This document shows, piece after piece, positions 26,388-33,715 of a stretch of 64,000 bases of DNA (positions are counted from its first letter, which is position 1; each line of letters opens with the position of its first letter). The position numbers and the translations under genes are program-made. The stretch spans positions 62,001 through 126,000 of the forward strand of contig NZ_JBBWUA010000002.1 of the NCBI RefSeq assembly GCF_038181555.1, given 5' to 3'. The DNA comes from Desulfitobacterium sp038181555. Its GTDB lineage: Bacteria; Bacillota; Desulfitobacteriia; Desulfitobacteriales; Desulfitobacteriaceae. The notes beneath the pieces were generated by a model. The model made no database searches. It worked only from the letters and a program-made list of their open reading frames with translations, and had not been told where the DNA came from.

Positions 26388-27243
26388 AACTATTATCCTC
26401 TTCTTTCCTACTCTTCTCTTCTATATGATCCAAGGTAAACCTTCCTAAGGAGCCCGCCCGAAATTCTCTAATAAAGATCTGAGCCGCTTTTAAAATATCC
26501 ACTTGACCTCCTTTTACAAGACAGCCCCTTTTACGGCCAATTCCTTCCAGATCTAAGTCTTGGACATTTTCTGTATAGCGTTTCAATGAATCAGGATAGT
26601 ATTGCTTCAACCAAGCTAATAGCCAAATCGATAATTCTTCCAGATTCAGTACTTCATCGCGAATTGCACCTGCGGTTCCCAGCTTGATACCCACTTCAGG
26701 ATCTTCAAACTTAGGCCAAAGTAAGCCTGGTGTATCCAGCAGCTCCACTTTGTCATGAATGCGAATCCATTGGTTTCCGCGGGTTACACCAGGTTTGTTA
26801 CCTGTTTTAGCTTTTGCACTACCGATCAAATTATTCACTAGAGACGACTTTCCGCAATTGGGTATGCCGACAACCATGACCCGAATGGCACGGGCCCTAA
26901 TTCCTTTGGCTGCCCATTTCTCAATCTTATCCGCCATGAGACGCTCCAGGGTAGGTACGATTTTGCCAACCCCAGCTCCGGTCGCCGCACTAACGGCTAA
27001 AACAGGGCTCACTTTACGTAGCACATTTACCCAGAGTTCTGTCTGGATAGGATCAGCCAAGTCTGATTTGTTTAAGATGACGATCTTGGGTTTATCACCT
27101 AACATCTCTTGAAGCAGAGGGTTTCTACTACTTTCCGGCAAACGAGCATCGCCTAACTCGATGACCACATCGACCCAACGGAGTTGATCTAACAACAGCC
27201 GCTTTGCCTTCGTCATGTGACCTGGAAACCATTGAATACTCAA
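26332..27243 (-). CDS. rbgA: Ribosome biogenesis GTPase RbgA (YlqF)
   Basis: This is a circularly permuted GTPase needed for late 50S assembly. The G motifs occur in permuted order: G4 ILNKSDLAD, then G1 GIPNCGKSSLVNNL, G2 in the KPGVTRG loop, and G3 DTPGLLWPK. The N-terminus IQWFPGHMTKAKRLL is the family hallmark. The last 50 residues, rich in charged amino acids, overlap the start of rnhB in another frame. Gene order lepB-rbgA-rnhB is the normal Firmicutes arrangement. Confidence 0.97.
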   Translation of the reverse strand: MSIQWFPGHMTKAKRLLLDQLRWVDVVIELGDARLPESSRNPLLQEMLGDKPKIVILNKSDLADPIQTELWVNVLRKVSPVLAVSAATGAGVGKIVPTLERLMADKIEKWAAKGIRARAIRVMVVGIPNCGKSSLVNNLIGSAKAKTGNKPGVTRGNQWIRIHDKVELLDTPGLLWPKFEDPEVGIKLGTAGAIRDEVLNLEELSIWLLAWLKQYYPDSLKRYTENVQDLDLEGIGRKRGCLVKGGQVDILKAAQIFIREFRAGSLGRFTLDHIEEKSRKEEDNSFESDITNEHSGIERDAQN

Positions 27244-27272
27244 GGAAACACCTTCTTAATCCTCAACTATCG

Positions 27273-27782
27273 CTACCAAAAGAACTTTAATCTTTGGAGC
27301 GGATTATAAACCAACCATGCTTTTCCTATGATATAGCTTTGGGGTAAAACTCCCCATTCGCGAGAATCACCGCTTTCCCGGCGATTATCACCTAAAACAA
27401 AAATGTTCTCAGCGGGAATAGTCTCTGGTTCAAAGGGCGAATAATCTCCCTGCTTCAGATAAGGCTCTTGAACAAGGGCCCCATTGACGTAGACTTGATT
27501 TCCTTTGAGCTCCACACTTTCTCCTTCTACTGCAATTACTCGTTTGACAAAAGTACGACTGGTATCCTTTGGATAAGCAAAGACCACAATATCTCCCCGC
27601 GCCGGGGCTCCGTATTGATAAGCAAAACGGTTGACGAGAATTCTATCGCCGTTAAGCAACGTAGGCTCCATGGAATTCGAGGAAATCGCATAAGGTTGTA
27701 GCACAAACAAACGCAAAAGCGCAGCAATAACCACAACTGCTGCCAGAACCCAGATTACCCACCCGAATCTTGTCTTATGCAT
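27273..27782 (-). CDS. lepB: Signal peptidase I
   Basis: The protein has one N-terminal membrane anchor (about residues 7-25), the catalytic serine in ISSNSMEPTLLNGDRILV and the general-base lysine in TFVKRVIAVEGE, then box E GDNRRESGDSREWG. It cleaves Sec/Tat signal peptides outside the membrane. The frame begins at 27818, but ATG 27782 (MHKTRFGW) following GGAGAGGAG is the likely start, giving about 169 residues, usual for Gram-positive SipS-type enzymes. Confidence 0.96.
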   Translation of the reverse strand: MHKTRFGWVIWVLAAVVVIAALLRLFVLQPYAISSNSMEPTLLNGDRILVNRFAYQYGAPARGDIVVFAYPKDTSRTFVKRVIAVEGESVELKGNQVYVNGALVQEPYLKQGDYSPFEPETIPAENIFVLGDNRRESGDSREWGVLPQSYIIGKAWLVYNPLQRLKFFW

Positions 27783-27974
27783 CACTGTATTTTCTCCTCT
27801 CCTTTTCAAATTCTTCACTAGTATGAGCAGAAATTTTGAGGAGCATACAGTGTATCAATTGTCTAAATACATCTAAAATTATCCATCCGTAGTAGTTAAC
27901 GCTATTTGCCAATTTCGTTGAGCATAAGTAAATAATTCAATAAATAATAGCTTTATAAAAATGAATAATAAAAA

Positions 27975-27994
27975 GGACCGGATTGCTCCGGCCC
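27975..27994 (-). terminator. Terminator after rplS
   Basis: GGACCGGA pairs with TCCGGCCC around TTGC; on the minus strand it runs into TTTTTATT, nine bases after the rplS stop codon. lepB and the genes after it therefore probably have their own promoter or depend on read-through. Confidence 0.9.
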
Positions 27995-28003
27995 ATCTCA
28001 TTG

Positions 28004-28345
28004 CTAGCGACGGTCGCGAATCCGCGCAGCTTTACCTGAAAGTTCACGTAGGTAGTAGAGTTTAGCACGGCGCACAACACCACGACGTACAACCTCAATA
28101 TGGTCGATTCGAGGAGAATGGAGTGGGAATGTCCGTTCAACTCCTACACCATAAGTCACCCGACGAACAGTGAAAGTCCGGCGCAAACCGCCGCCTTTCG
28201 TCTTGATGACAACTCCTTCAAAAGCCTGGATACGTTCCCGAGTACCCTCGACAACTTTTACATGTACGCGTACAGTATCTCCAGGACGGAAGGCAGGAAG
28301 ATCTTTTTTCATCTGTTCTTCTTCAATCATGCGAATAAAATCCAT
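28004..28345 (-). CDS. rplS: 50S ribosomal protein L19
   Basis: About 113 residues, with conserved features of L19 such as FRPGDTVRVHVKVVEG, RIQAFEGVVI, and the C-terminal RRAKLYYLRELSGKAARIR. L19 sits at the subunit interface. ATG 28345 is preceded by GGAAGGGGGG; the longer ORF to 28369 is not needed. It has its own promoter and leader. Confidence 0.98.
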   Translation of the reverse strand: MDFIRMIEEEQMKKDLPAFRPGDTVRVHVKVVEGTRERIQAFEGVVIKTKGGGLRRTFTVRRVTYGVGVERTFPLHSPRIDHIEVVRRGVVRRAKLYYLRELSGKAARIRDRR

Positions 28346-28380
28346 TATTGATTCCCCCCTTCCTTGCATAGATGTTCATA

Positions 28381-28417
28381 CACTGAGCTTGCCATAAAAA
28401 ACAAGCTTTTCAAAGTG
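28381..28417 (-). ncRNA. L19-leader-like hairpin upstream of rplS
   Basis: On the minus strand CACT and AGCTTG pair with CAAGCT and AGTG across a short internal bulge and a U-rich loop, between the rplS promoter and its ribosome-binding site. Firmicutes commonly carry a cis-acting L19 leader in this place that is thought to bind the protein for feedback control. Identity as that leader is inferred from position and shape, without a covariance-model match. Confidence 0.5.
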
Positions 28418-28442
28418 AGCGGACCATCCGTTTTACCGTGAT

Positions 28443-28471
28443 ATCATATCATAATTAAAGTTTGGACGCAA
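28443..28471 (-). promoter_or_regulatory. Candidate promoter of rplS
   Basis: TTGCGT (28471-28466) and TATGAT (28448-28443) on the minus strand are separated by 17 bases. Transcription would begin near 28436, upstream of the leader hairpin and inside the gap after the RNA methyltransferase gene. Confidence 0.7.
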
Positions 28472-28479
28472 CTTAAATT

Positions 28480-29037
28480 TTAATGTCCTCTTAGGCGATC
28501 TAAAATAATGGCTGCTGCCGAACGTACCGAGAGATGATTCCATTCCCCTGGACCATAAATCGGCTCCAAAATGATATCACAGCTTGCCATGACGTCTTTG
28601 TGCAGCCCCCATCCCGTTCCGAAAAGCAAAAGCATTGGGTCCTCACCCTTTTCAATCTTAGCACGAACCGTAGCATAATCTAAGGTATTGGGATACCTTC
28701 GGGCATCTGTAGCAATCCTCAAGGGCTTACGTCCTTGCTCTTGATAAATTTCTTCCTCAACCTCAGCTAGCTCACTTAGTAACTTGACCCGAGCAAAGGC
28801 TTCCTGACGATTGGGATTGTATTCCGCACCAAAACCCTCTTGCCAATAACCCATAATTCGCCGGGCTAATTCTTGTTGGGCTTGTGCAGGATGAACGATA
28901 TAGTAACGCTTAACCCCATAAGTCGTCGAACTTCGAGCGATATCGTGAATATCCAAGTTCGTAATAGAGGTAGCGATCGTTTCCATGTTCTTATTATAAA
29001 CAGGCGCATGAATTAAAGCGATGTATAAGTCGCCCAT
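28480..29037 (-). CDS. SPOUT-like RNA methyltransferase (TM1570 type)
   Basis: The 185-residue product begins LYIALIHAPVYNKN and contains MLLLFGTGWGLH and NHLSVRSAAAIILDRL, which fit the knotted SAM-binding fold of the Methyltrn_RNA_4 family. Homologues typically lie immediately after trmD, as here, three bases downstream. The RNA target is not known. The family's function is predicted from fold and context. Confidence 0.82.
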   Translation of the reverse strand: MGDLYIALIHAPVYNKNMETIATSITNLDIHDIARSSTTYGVKRYYIVHPAQAQQELARRIMGYWQEGFGAEYNPNRQEAFARVKLLSELAEVEEEIYQEQGRKPLRIATDARRYPNTLDYATVRAKIEKGEDPMLLLFGTGWGLHKDVMASCDIILEPIYGPGEWNHLSVRSAAAIILDRLRGH

Positions 29038-29039
29038 GA

Positions 29040-29867
29040 TTATTCCTCCTCATCGTTAAACGAAGCCTGAGGTCTTTTTCTCAACCTTTTCGGCTTTGGC
29101 TTGAGATGTTGCCAGCGGAATCTCTCCGCTGCGAGGTTAGGTAGTTCTTGGCACAATTCTTCAAGAAGAGTGTAGTCACTTCCTTGAAATTCGGTATGTA
29201 CAAATAAATCGGGACGTTTTAAAAAAGTTCGTCTTAAGGATTCCTTACGGCGCCACCCCTCGATATGAAGATGGTGTCCAGATAAAAGAACCTCCGGAAC
29301 CTCCATTCCGTTAAAAACAGGTGGGCGAGTATATTGAGGATACTCCAAAAGCCCATCACTATGGCTATCTTCCTCTGCGGATGCTTTTTCTCCCAACACT
29401 CCAGGCAATAATCGGGCCACGGCATCAATCATCACCATGGCTGCCAGCTCTCCACCCGTAAGGACAAAGTCCCCAAGGGATACCTCCTCATCAGCAAGCC
29501 TACGAACGCGCTCATCAAATCCCTCGTAGTGCCCGCAAATAAAGATCAGTTCATCGAGCTGACTCCATTCCTTGGCCTTCCGTTGCTGAAAGACTTCACC
29601 TTGAGGAGTAAGCAAAATAACCCTCCTCTGTCCTCGGGAGGGAGGCAAATCCCCTATCGCTGCAAAGATAGGCTCTGGCTTGAGGACCATTCCTGCTCCA
29701 CCGCCATAGGGCACATCATCCACATTCTTATGCTTACTGAGAGCATAATCACGGAAATTGATCAGCTTAACAGCCATCAGGTTGGCTGCCTGGGCTCGCT
29801 TTAATATACTTTCCTGTAGTGGTGCAAACATCTCCGGGAAAAGGGTTAAAATAGTAAACTGCATCAT
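29040..29867 (-). CDS. trmD: tRNA (guanine37-N1)-methyltransferase TrmD
   Basis: TrmD methylates G37 of tRNAs reading codons that begin with C, preventing frameshifts. The trefoil-knot SAM site is visible: VPYGGGAGMVLKPEPIF, FICGHYEGFDERV, and SLGDFVLTGGELAAMVMID. At about 275 residues it has a basic C-terminal tail (KPKPKRLRKRP) slightly longer than usual. ATG 29867 follows GGAGAAGAG supplied by the end of rimM; the next codon is also ATG. Confidence 0.97.
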   Translation of the reverse strand: MMQFTILTLFPEMFAPLQESILKRAQAANLMAVKLINFRDYALSKHKNVDDVPYGGGAGMVLKPEPIFAAIGDLPPSRGQRRVILLTPQGEVFQQRKAKEWSQLDELIFICGHYEGFDERVRRLADEEVSLGDFVLTGGELAAMVMIDAVARLLPGVLGEKASAEEDSHSDGLLEYPQYTRPPVFNGMEVPEVLLSGHHLHIEGWRRKESLRRTFLKRPDLFVHTEFQGSDYTLLEELCQELPNLAAERFRWQHLKPKPKRLRKRPQASFNDEEE

Positions 29868-29868
29868 T

Positions 29869-30384
29869 TTACTCTTCTCCATCCAGCAAACCAAGGGGTA
29901 ATTCTACTTCCATCCGTCGCCCTGGCACATCAACATGCTTGACCACACTCTTCAGAGCCGGTACACAGATCTCCCTACCATTTCCCTTCACAAGGTAAAC
30001 ATCGTTGGCGCCCGTCTCGATCACACGGGTCAAAGTCCCCAATAAGGTCTCACCCTCATACACCTGCATACCCTCAAGTTCGAAGTAATACCAGCCTTCT
30101 TTAAGGGGCGGTACCTCCGAGCGATCCACCTTAATTGCCCAGCCCCGTAACTTATCGGCCTCGTCCCTAGAGTTTACTCCTTCTAAAGTCAGGTATATCT
30201 CAGATTCTTGAACCTTAGCATTCAGCACCTTCAAGCGGCGTTGGACCTGATTCTGCACGAGTATGACTTCCTGAAGCTTTTTAAAGCGCTTGGGATTATC
30301 CGTAATGGGATGCACCTTGATTTCGCCCTGCACGCCGTGGGGCTTGATGACTTCACCGATTGTAACCTTGTCCATAAGAGGCAT
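29869..30384 (-). CDS. rimM: Ribosome maturation factor RimM
   Basis: The 171-residue protein helps process the 3' domain of 16S rRNA and binds S19. The N-terminal domain starts IGEVIKPHGVQGEIKVHP, and the C-terminal PRC-barrel has EGWYYFELEGMQVYE and VPALKSVVKHVD. ATG 30384 has its AAAGGAG only two bases away; ATG 30375 (MDKVTIG) with 11-base spacing may be the real start. Normally khpA lies directly upstream; here about 770 bases of repeats intervene. Confidence 0.96.
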   Translation of the reverse strand: MPLMDKVTIGEVIKPHGVQGEIKVHPITDNPKRFKKLQEVILVQNQVQRRLKVLNAKVQESEIYLTLEGVNSRDEADKLRGWAIKVDRSEVPPLKEGWYYFELEGMQVYEGETLLGTLTRVIETGANDVYLVKGNGREICVPALKSVVKHVDVPGRRMEVELPLGLLDGEE

Positions 30385-30438
30385 TTCTCCTTTTTTTGAG
30401 GAAAGTACTTGATTAGAATTTTAGTAAGCTAGGTCTCC

Positions 30439-30648
30439 AGGACTTTGCTTTACGCGTTCACTCTGTAAGCTGCGCGCACCCGTTCTAACGCTCAAGCTTA
30501 CCGCTCCGGCGGGACGTCGGCTAAATCGGCTCCTGCCTCGTAGCCGGTTGGAAACGTCCTGTTTCCAACCCGACTCCGCTGCAAGCTTTTCGCGGAGAAC
30601 GGGTAGCTGCTCGCTTAGAAGCCGTTCTCTGCTGTAAAGCAAAGTCCT
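30439..30648 (-). repeat. Palindromic interspersed element, copy A
   Basis: The 210-bp element begins and ends with perfect 15-bp inverted repeats (AGGACTTTGCTTTAC), followed inward by further imperfect inverted blocks (ACCCGTTCT, AAGCTT). It has a central perfect hairpin, GGTTGGAAAC-loop-GTTTCCAACC (30546-30570), and another stem CGGCT/AGCCG (30518-30546). Copy B at 56728-56936 is nearly identical in its outer parts. No transposase is encoded. It could be a non-autonomous transposable element (MITE-like) or a structured RNA element carried within transcripts. Confidence 0.85.
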
Positions 30649-30714
30649 TGGGCCGCTTTTTTCAGGTTATGTATTCTTAGAAGGGCACGGGAGAGACCCG
30701 ATAGTATTTTCTTT

Positions 30715-30845
30715 AGGAAAGACTCAGGAGTTTTTCTTGAAGGAGGCTCCGAAGACTTCACTTAAAGTGAAGCTCAGGAGTTTTTCATTCAGAAGTCCCT
30801 TAGTTTTTACTTCAAGAGAAGCTCGGGAGGCTTTCTTCAAAGACC
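30715..30845. repeat. Three degenerate tandem repeats of about 50 bp
   Basis: Related units start near 30719 (ACTCAGGAGTTTTTCTTGA), 30769 (AGCTCAGGAGTTTTTCATTC) and 30823 (AGCTCGGGAGGCTTTCTTC). Each contains an AGGAGTTTTTC-like core. They lie between the two palindromic elements and have no coding potential I can support. Confidence 0.55.
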
Positions 30846-30852
30846 CCTAAGC

Positions 30853-31031
30853 GTAGCTTTTCGCACAAGAGTGAACGATTTTAGCGAAGGGGCGGTTAGG
30901 CAAACGATGCTTTCGGGGGGTAGCGGAGCCGCCGGTTCACTCCAGGTATTACCCTGAGGTTTGGCGGAGCTCCCTCGAAAGCGAGTGTGCGAGCCCTGGA
31001 GCTAGTGAGAGAACGATGTGCGAAAAGCTAC
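30853..31031. repeat. Second palindromic element with perfect 15-bp terminal inverted repeats
   Basis: GTAGCTTTTCGCACA (30853-30867) and its exact reverse complement (31017-31031) bound a 179-bp GC-rich segment. Similarity continues just inside the ends (GAGTGAACG against CGTTCTCTC). It differs in sequence from the 210-bp element. A solo copy of the 15-base terminal motif lies at 56586-56600, again beside the 210-bp element, so the two kinds appear together twice. Confidence 0.75.
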
Positions 31032-31151
31032 ACGACCCGAATCTTGAAAGCAATCCCTAAATGACCCCAAACAAAACTAAGAAAAGCCGCGAACAACCGA
31101 CCTCAGCGTCGAATCCGAAACGTCAAAAAGGGCGCAAGGCCCTTCTCAACA

Positions 31152-31382
31152 TCACTGATCAATGTCAACATGTACTCTGCGTCCATCTTTGACCGCAGCA
31201 GCTTTAACTAACGTGCGAATGGCGTTAGCGATTCTACCCTGTTTACCAATAACTTTGCCCATGTCCTCTGGAGCTACTGTGAGCTGCAGATGAACGGATC
31301 GATCCGTTTCGGATTGAGCCACAAGCACTTGATCCGGGCGATCGACTAAAGCTTTTGCCAGCACTTCAACGAGTTCCTTCAC
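31152..31382 (-). CDS. khpA: KH-domain RNA-binding protein KhpA
   Basis: A 76-residue protein made almost entirely of one KH domain, with the G-X-X-G loop in MGKVIGKQGRIANAIRTLV. KhpA binds RNA together with KhpB and affects cell size and small-RNA function in Gram-positives. GTG 31382 follows GGGGGTG; the upstream extension of the frame overlaps rpsP and should not be translated. It lies just after rpsP, as usual. Confidence 0.95.
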   Translation of the reverse strand: MKELVEVLAKALVDRPDQVLVAQSETDRSVHLQLTVAPEDMGKVIGKQGRIANAIRTLVKAAAVKDGRRVHVDIDQ

Positions 31383-31404
31383 AGGAACACCCCCAATAAT
31401 CCAA

Positions 31405-31671
31405 TTACTTCTTGGACTCATGGTACTTAGCCAAAACTCCAGCTTTGCGAAGCAGAGACTTCGCTGTATCTGAAGGTTGAGCACCAGTTGCTAACCATTT
31501 CAATGCTTTTTCTTCATCAATGTTTAAAACTGCAGGTTGTTTCGTAGGATCGTAGGTACCGATCTCTTCGATGAAACGACCATCGCGTGGTGAATCGGAA
31601 TCCGCAACGATTAAGCGATAGAAGGGATTCTTCTTGGCACCTAAGCGGCGAAGACGAATTTTTGTTGCCAT
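31405..31671 (-). CDS. rpsP: 30S ribosomal protein S16
   Basis: About 88 residues with the full S16 signature: IRLRRLGAKKNPFYRLIVAD, GRFIEEIGTYDP and ALKWLATGAQPSDTAKSLL. It is required for 30S assembly. ATG 31671 is preceded by AGGAGG. It is part of the ylxM-ffh-rpsP-khpA transcription unit. Confidence 0.98.
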   Translation of the reverse strand: MATKIRLRRLGAKKNPFYRLIVADSDSPRDGRFIEEIGTYDPTKQPAVLNIDEEKALKWLATGAQPSDTAKSLLRKAGVLAKYHESKK

Positions 31672-31729
31672 GTTTTTCACCTCCTCATCAGGATACTTTT
31701 ATCCGCTAACCGAATGTATTGTATCGTGA

Positions 31730-33091
31730 TTATTTAAAGGGGAACGGCAAGCCTAATTTCTTACCTTTTTTACCCTTTTTACCTTTACCCATCATGCCCA
31801 TACCCGGCGCACCCGCAAATTGCTTCATCATTTTTTGCATCTGCTCAAACTGTTTAAGCAAACGACCCACTTCTTGAATGCTGGTACCGCTTCCTTTGGC
31901 AATGCGGCGCTTTCTAGAATCTTTAATTAAGGCTGGCTTTCGACGTTCCTCCTGGGTCATGGAATGAATGATAGCCTCCACATGGGCCATATCTTTCTCA
32001 TCGATCTGGACATCCTTCAACTGCTTCCCGGCACCGGGAATCATCTCCAGCAGCGAGCCTAAGGGCCCCATCTTTTTAATCTGCTGCATCTGATCGAGGA
32101 AGTCATCGAGAGTAAATTCCTGCTTGCGGAGTTTTTGCTCCATCTCCCGAGCTTGCTTTTCATCAAAAGCTTCTTGAGCCTTTTCAATCAGGGTTAGAAC
32201 ATCGCCCATTCCTAAAATACGGGAAGCCATCCGGTCCGGAAAAAAGGGTTCAATGGCATCCATCTTTTCCCCAGTCCCGGCAAACTTGATGGGACAGCCA
32301 GTGACAGCTTTAACGGAGAGGGCCGCCCCACCCCGGGTATCGCCATCGAGTTTGGTCATGATAATTCCGTCAATCCCAAGATCACCGTGGAAGCTTTCCG
32401 CCACATTAACTGCATCTTGCCCCGTCATGGCATCCACGACCAGAAGAATTTCGTGAGGCTTGACAGCAGCTTTGATATCCTTGAGCTCTCCCATCAACTC
32501 TTCATTGATGTGCAGGCGTCCTGCTGTATCAATAATGACCACATCTAAGCCTTGACTAAGAGCATGCTGCAGGCTGGTTGAAGCAATCTTCACCGGATTT
32601 TCCTGTCCTAATGAAAACACCGGAACCTTAATTTGGTCCCCTAAAACTTCAAGCTGCTTGATAGCTGCAGGACGATAGATATCACAGGCGACCAGCAAGG
32701 GATGCTTGCCCTGCTTTTTTAACATATTGGCGAGCTTTGCGCCATGCGTTGTTTTACCGGCCCCTTGCAAGCCCACCAGCATAATAACCGTCGGTGGCTT
32801 TGAGGAAATATTTATTTTACTGGAAACGCCGCCCATTAAGGCAATCATTTCCTCGTTAACAATCTTAATCACCTGTTGCCCAGGAGAGAGAGATTCAAGA
32901 ACCTCTTGTCCGATAGAACGCTCCTTGACTTTGGCGACAAAATCCTTAACAACCTTAAAGTTCACGTCAGCTTCCAATAAAGCCATGCGAACTTCGCGCA
33001 TTGCTTCATTGACATCCGCTTCTGTGAGTTTGCCTTTGCTTTTTAAGCGTTTGAAGGTTTCTTGTAATTTTTCACTTAGACCTTGAAACAT
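31730..33091 (-). CDS. ffh: Signal recognition particle protein Ffh (SRP54)
   Basis: The protein (about 453 residues) binds 4.5S/scRNA and delivers nascent membrane proteins to FtsY. N and G domains are present with GLQGAGKTTHGAKLA, DTAGRLHINEEL and TKLDGDTRGGAALS, followed by the methionine-rich M domain ending in a lysine/glycine-rich tail (GMMGKGKKGKKGKK). ATG 33091 follows GTGAGGG. Its partner ftsY lies 4.5 kb upstream on the same strand. Confidence 0.98.
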   Translation of the reverse strand: MFQGLSEKLQETFKRLKSKGKLTEADVNEAMREVRMALLEADVNFKVVKDFVAKVKERSIGQEVLESLSPGQQVIKIVNEEMIALMGGVSSKINISSKPPTVIMLVGLQGAGKTTHGAKLANMLKKQGKHPLLVACDIYRPAAIKQLEVLGDQIKVPVFSLGQENPVKIASTSLQHALSQGLDVVIIDTAGRLHINEELMGELKDIKAAVKPHEILLVVDAMTGQDAVNVAESFHGDLGIDGIIMTKLDGDTRGGAALSVKAVTGCPIKFAGTGEKMDAIEPFFPDRMASRILGMGDVLTLIEKAQEAFDEKQAREMEQKLRKQEFTLDDFLDQMQQIKKMGPLGSLLEMIPGAGKQLKDVQIDEKDMAHVEAIIHSMTQEERRKPALIKDSRKRRIAKGSGTSIQEVGRLLKQFEQMQKMMKQFAGAPGMGMMGKGKKGKKGKKLGLPFPFK

Positions 33092-33123
33092 ACCAGCCCT
33101 CACTTTCCGGACTTACTCTAAGA

Positions 33124-33492
33124 CTAGGAAGCTTCAATATCCCGATAGATTTCATCAATCTTCTGATTAATGGATTGATGACGTTCCCAGGCATTCCCGT
33201 TGGAAAAATCCTTTTCTTCGAATTCCCGCATCTGTTGATGGACTTCGGATAACTTATTGCGCTCGACCACAAAACGACGTATGAGTCCTAGTTTATCCTC
33301 ATATCCATGTAAGATCTTTTCTGTTCTTTTAAGCAAATCATAAACTGCTTGTCGGCTGATATTTTCTGATTCAGCAATTTCTACCAAGGAGAAATCCTGC
33401 TCATAGTGGAGATCCCATATCCTCCCTTGCTTAGGAGTCAACAGTGGTCCATAAAAATCTGCCAGCAATGCCATTTTTGCAAATCTTTCCAC
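33124..33492 (-). CDS. ylxM: YlxM/UPF0122 family DNA-binding protein
   Basis: The 122-residue protein has a sigma-region-4-like helix-turn-helix (LTPKQGRIWDLHYEQDFSLV, then ISRQAVYDLLKRTEKIL). YlxM proteins always sit before ffh and stimulate SRP GTPase activity in streptococci. GTG 33492 has GGGAGGG about nine bases upstream. It is the first gene after a strong promoter. Confidence 0.95.
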   Translation of the reverse strand: MERFAKMALLADFYGPLLTPKQGRIWDLHYEQDFSLVEIAESENISRQAVYDLLKRTEKILHGYEDKLGLIRRFVVERNKLSEVHQQMREFEEKDFSNGNAWERHQSINQKIDEIYRDIEAS

Positions 33493-33533
33493 GGCAAAAA
33501 CCCTCCCGTCAAGGATTTTTACTTTACTGTGCT

Positions 33534-33562
33534 ATTCTAGGCTATATTCAAGGTCTTGTCAA
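33534..33562 (-). promoter_or_regulatory. Strong sigma-A promoter of the ylxM-ffh-rpsP operon
   Basis: On the minus strand TTGACA (33562-33557), 17 bases, then TAGAAT (33539-33534). This is close to full consensus and lies 42 bases before the ylxM start. Confidence 0.88.
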
Positions 33563-33680
33563 GTAATTTTACTTTCCTACCACTAAAAAATGCAAATGTC
33601 AATTTGAGCACCTAGCACCTTCTGAAATCGCACTCATTTCTTATTTCGCCCAAACTCATTTGCGCCCATATCTTATTTTA

Positions 33681-33702
33681 AGAAAATAATACGATATATT
33701 AT
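33681..33702 (-). terminator. Weak AT-rich hairpin after the deaminase gene
   Basis: On the minus strand ATAATA pairs with TATTAT around a 5-base loop and is followed by TTTCTT, shortly after the deaminase stop codon. The stem has no G-C pairs, so it may terminate poorly. Confidence 0.35.
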
Positions 33703-33715
33703 ATGAAGGAAACTT

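Larger units (their letters stand above)
30385..31151. other. Repeat-rich 767-bp gap inside the rpsP-rimM operon
   Basis: This gap separates khpA from rimM, two genes that are normally adjacent or nearly so. From left to right it holds a 210-bp palindromic element (30439-30648), three degenerate copies of an about 50-base unit (30715-30845), a 179-bp element with 15-bp terminal inverted repeats (30853-31031), and about 100 bases of unremarkable sequence. ORFs inside it are by-products of the palindromes. No promoter was recognised before rimM, so transcription probably runs through the repeats. Confidence 0.75.

Noticed and set aside
30421..30642. Minus-strand ORF (MLYSRERLLSEQLPVLREK...) inside palindromic element A, matched by an ORF at 56650-56883
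   Set aside because: The shared peptide follows from DNA identity of the two palindromic copies. There is no ribosome site and the frames diverge at both ends, so I treat it as non-coding.
30385..31151. CRISPR array or tRNA cluster in the repeat-rich gap
   Set aside because: Repeats are few, degenerate and not regularly spaced with unique spacers, and no cloverleaf or cas gene was found.
31382..31484. Longer khpA reading frame starting inside rpsP
   Set aside because: The extension is the out-of-frame 3' end of rpsP. A GTG with a good ribosome site at 31382 gives the normal 76-residue protein.
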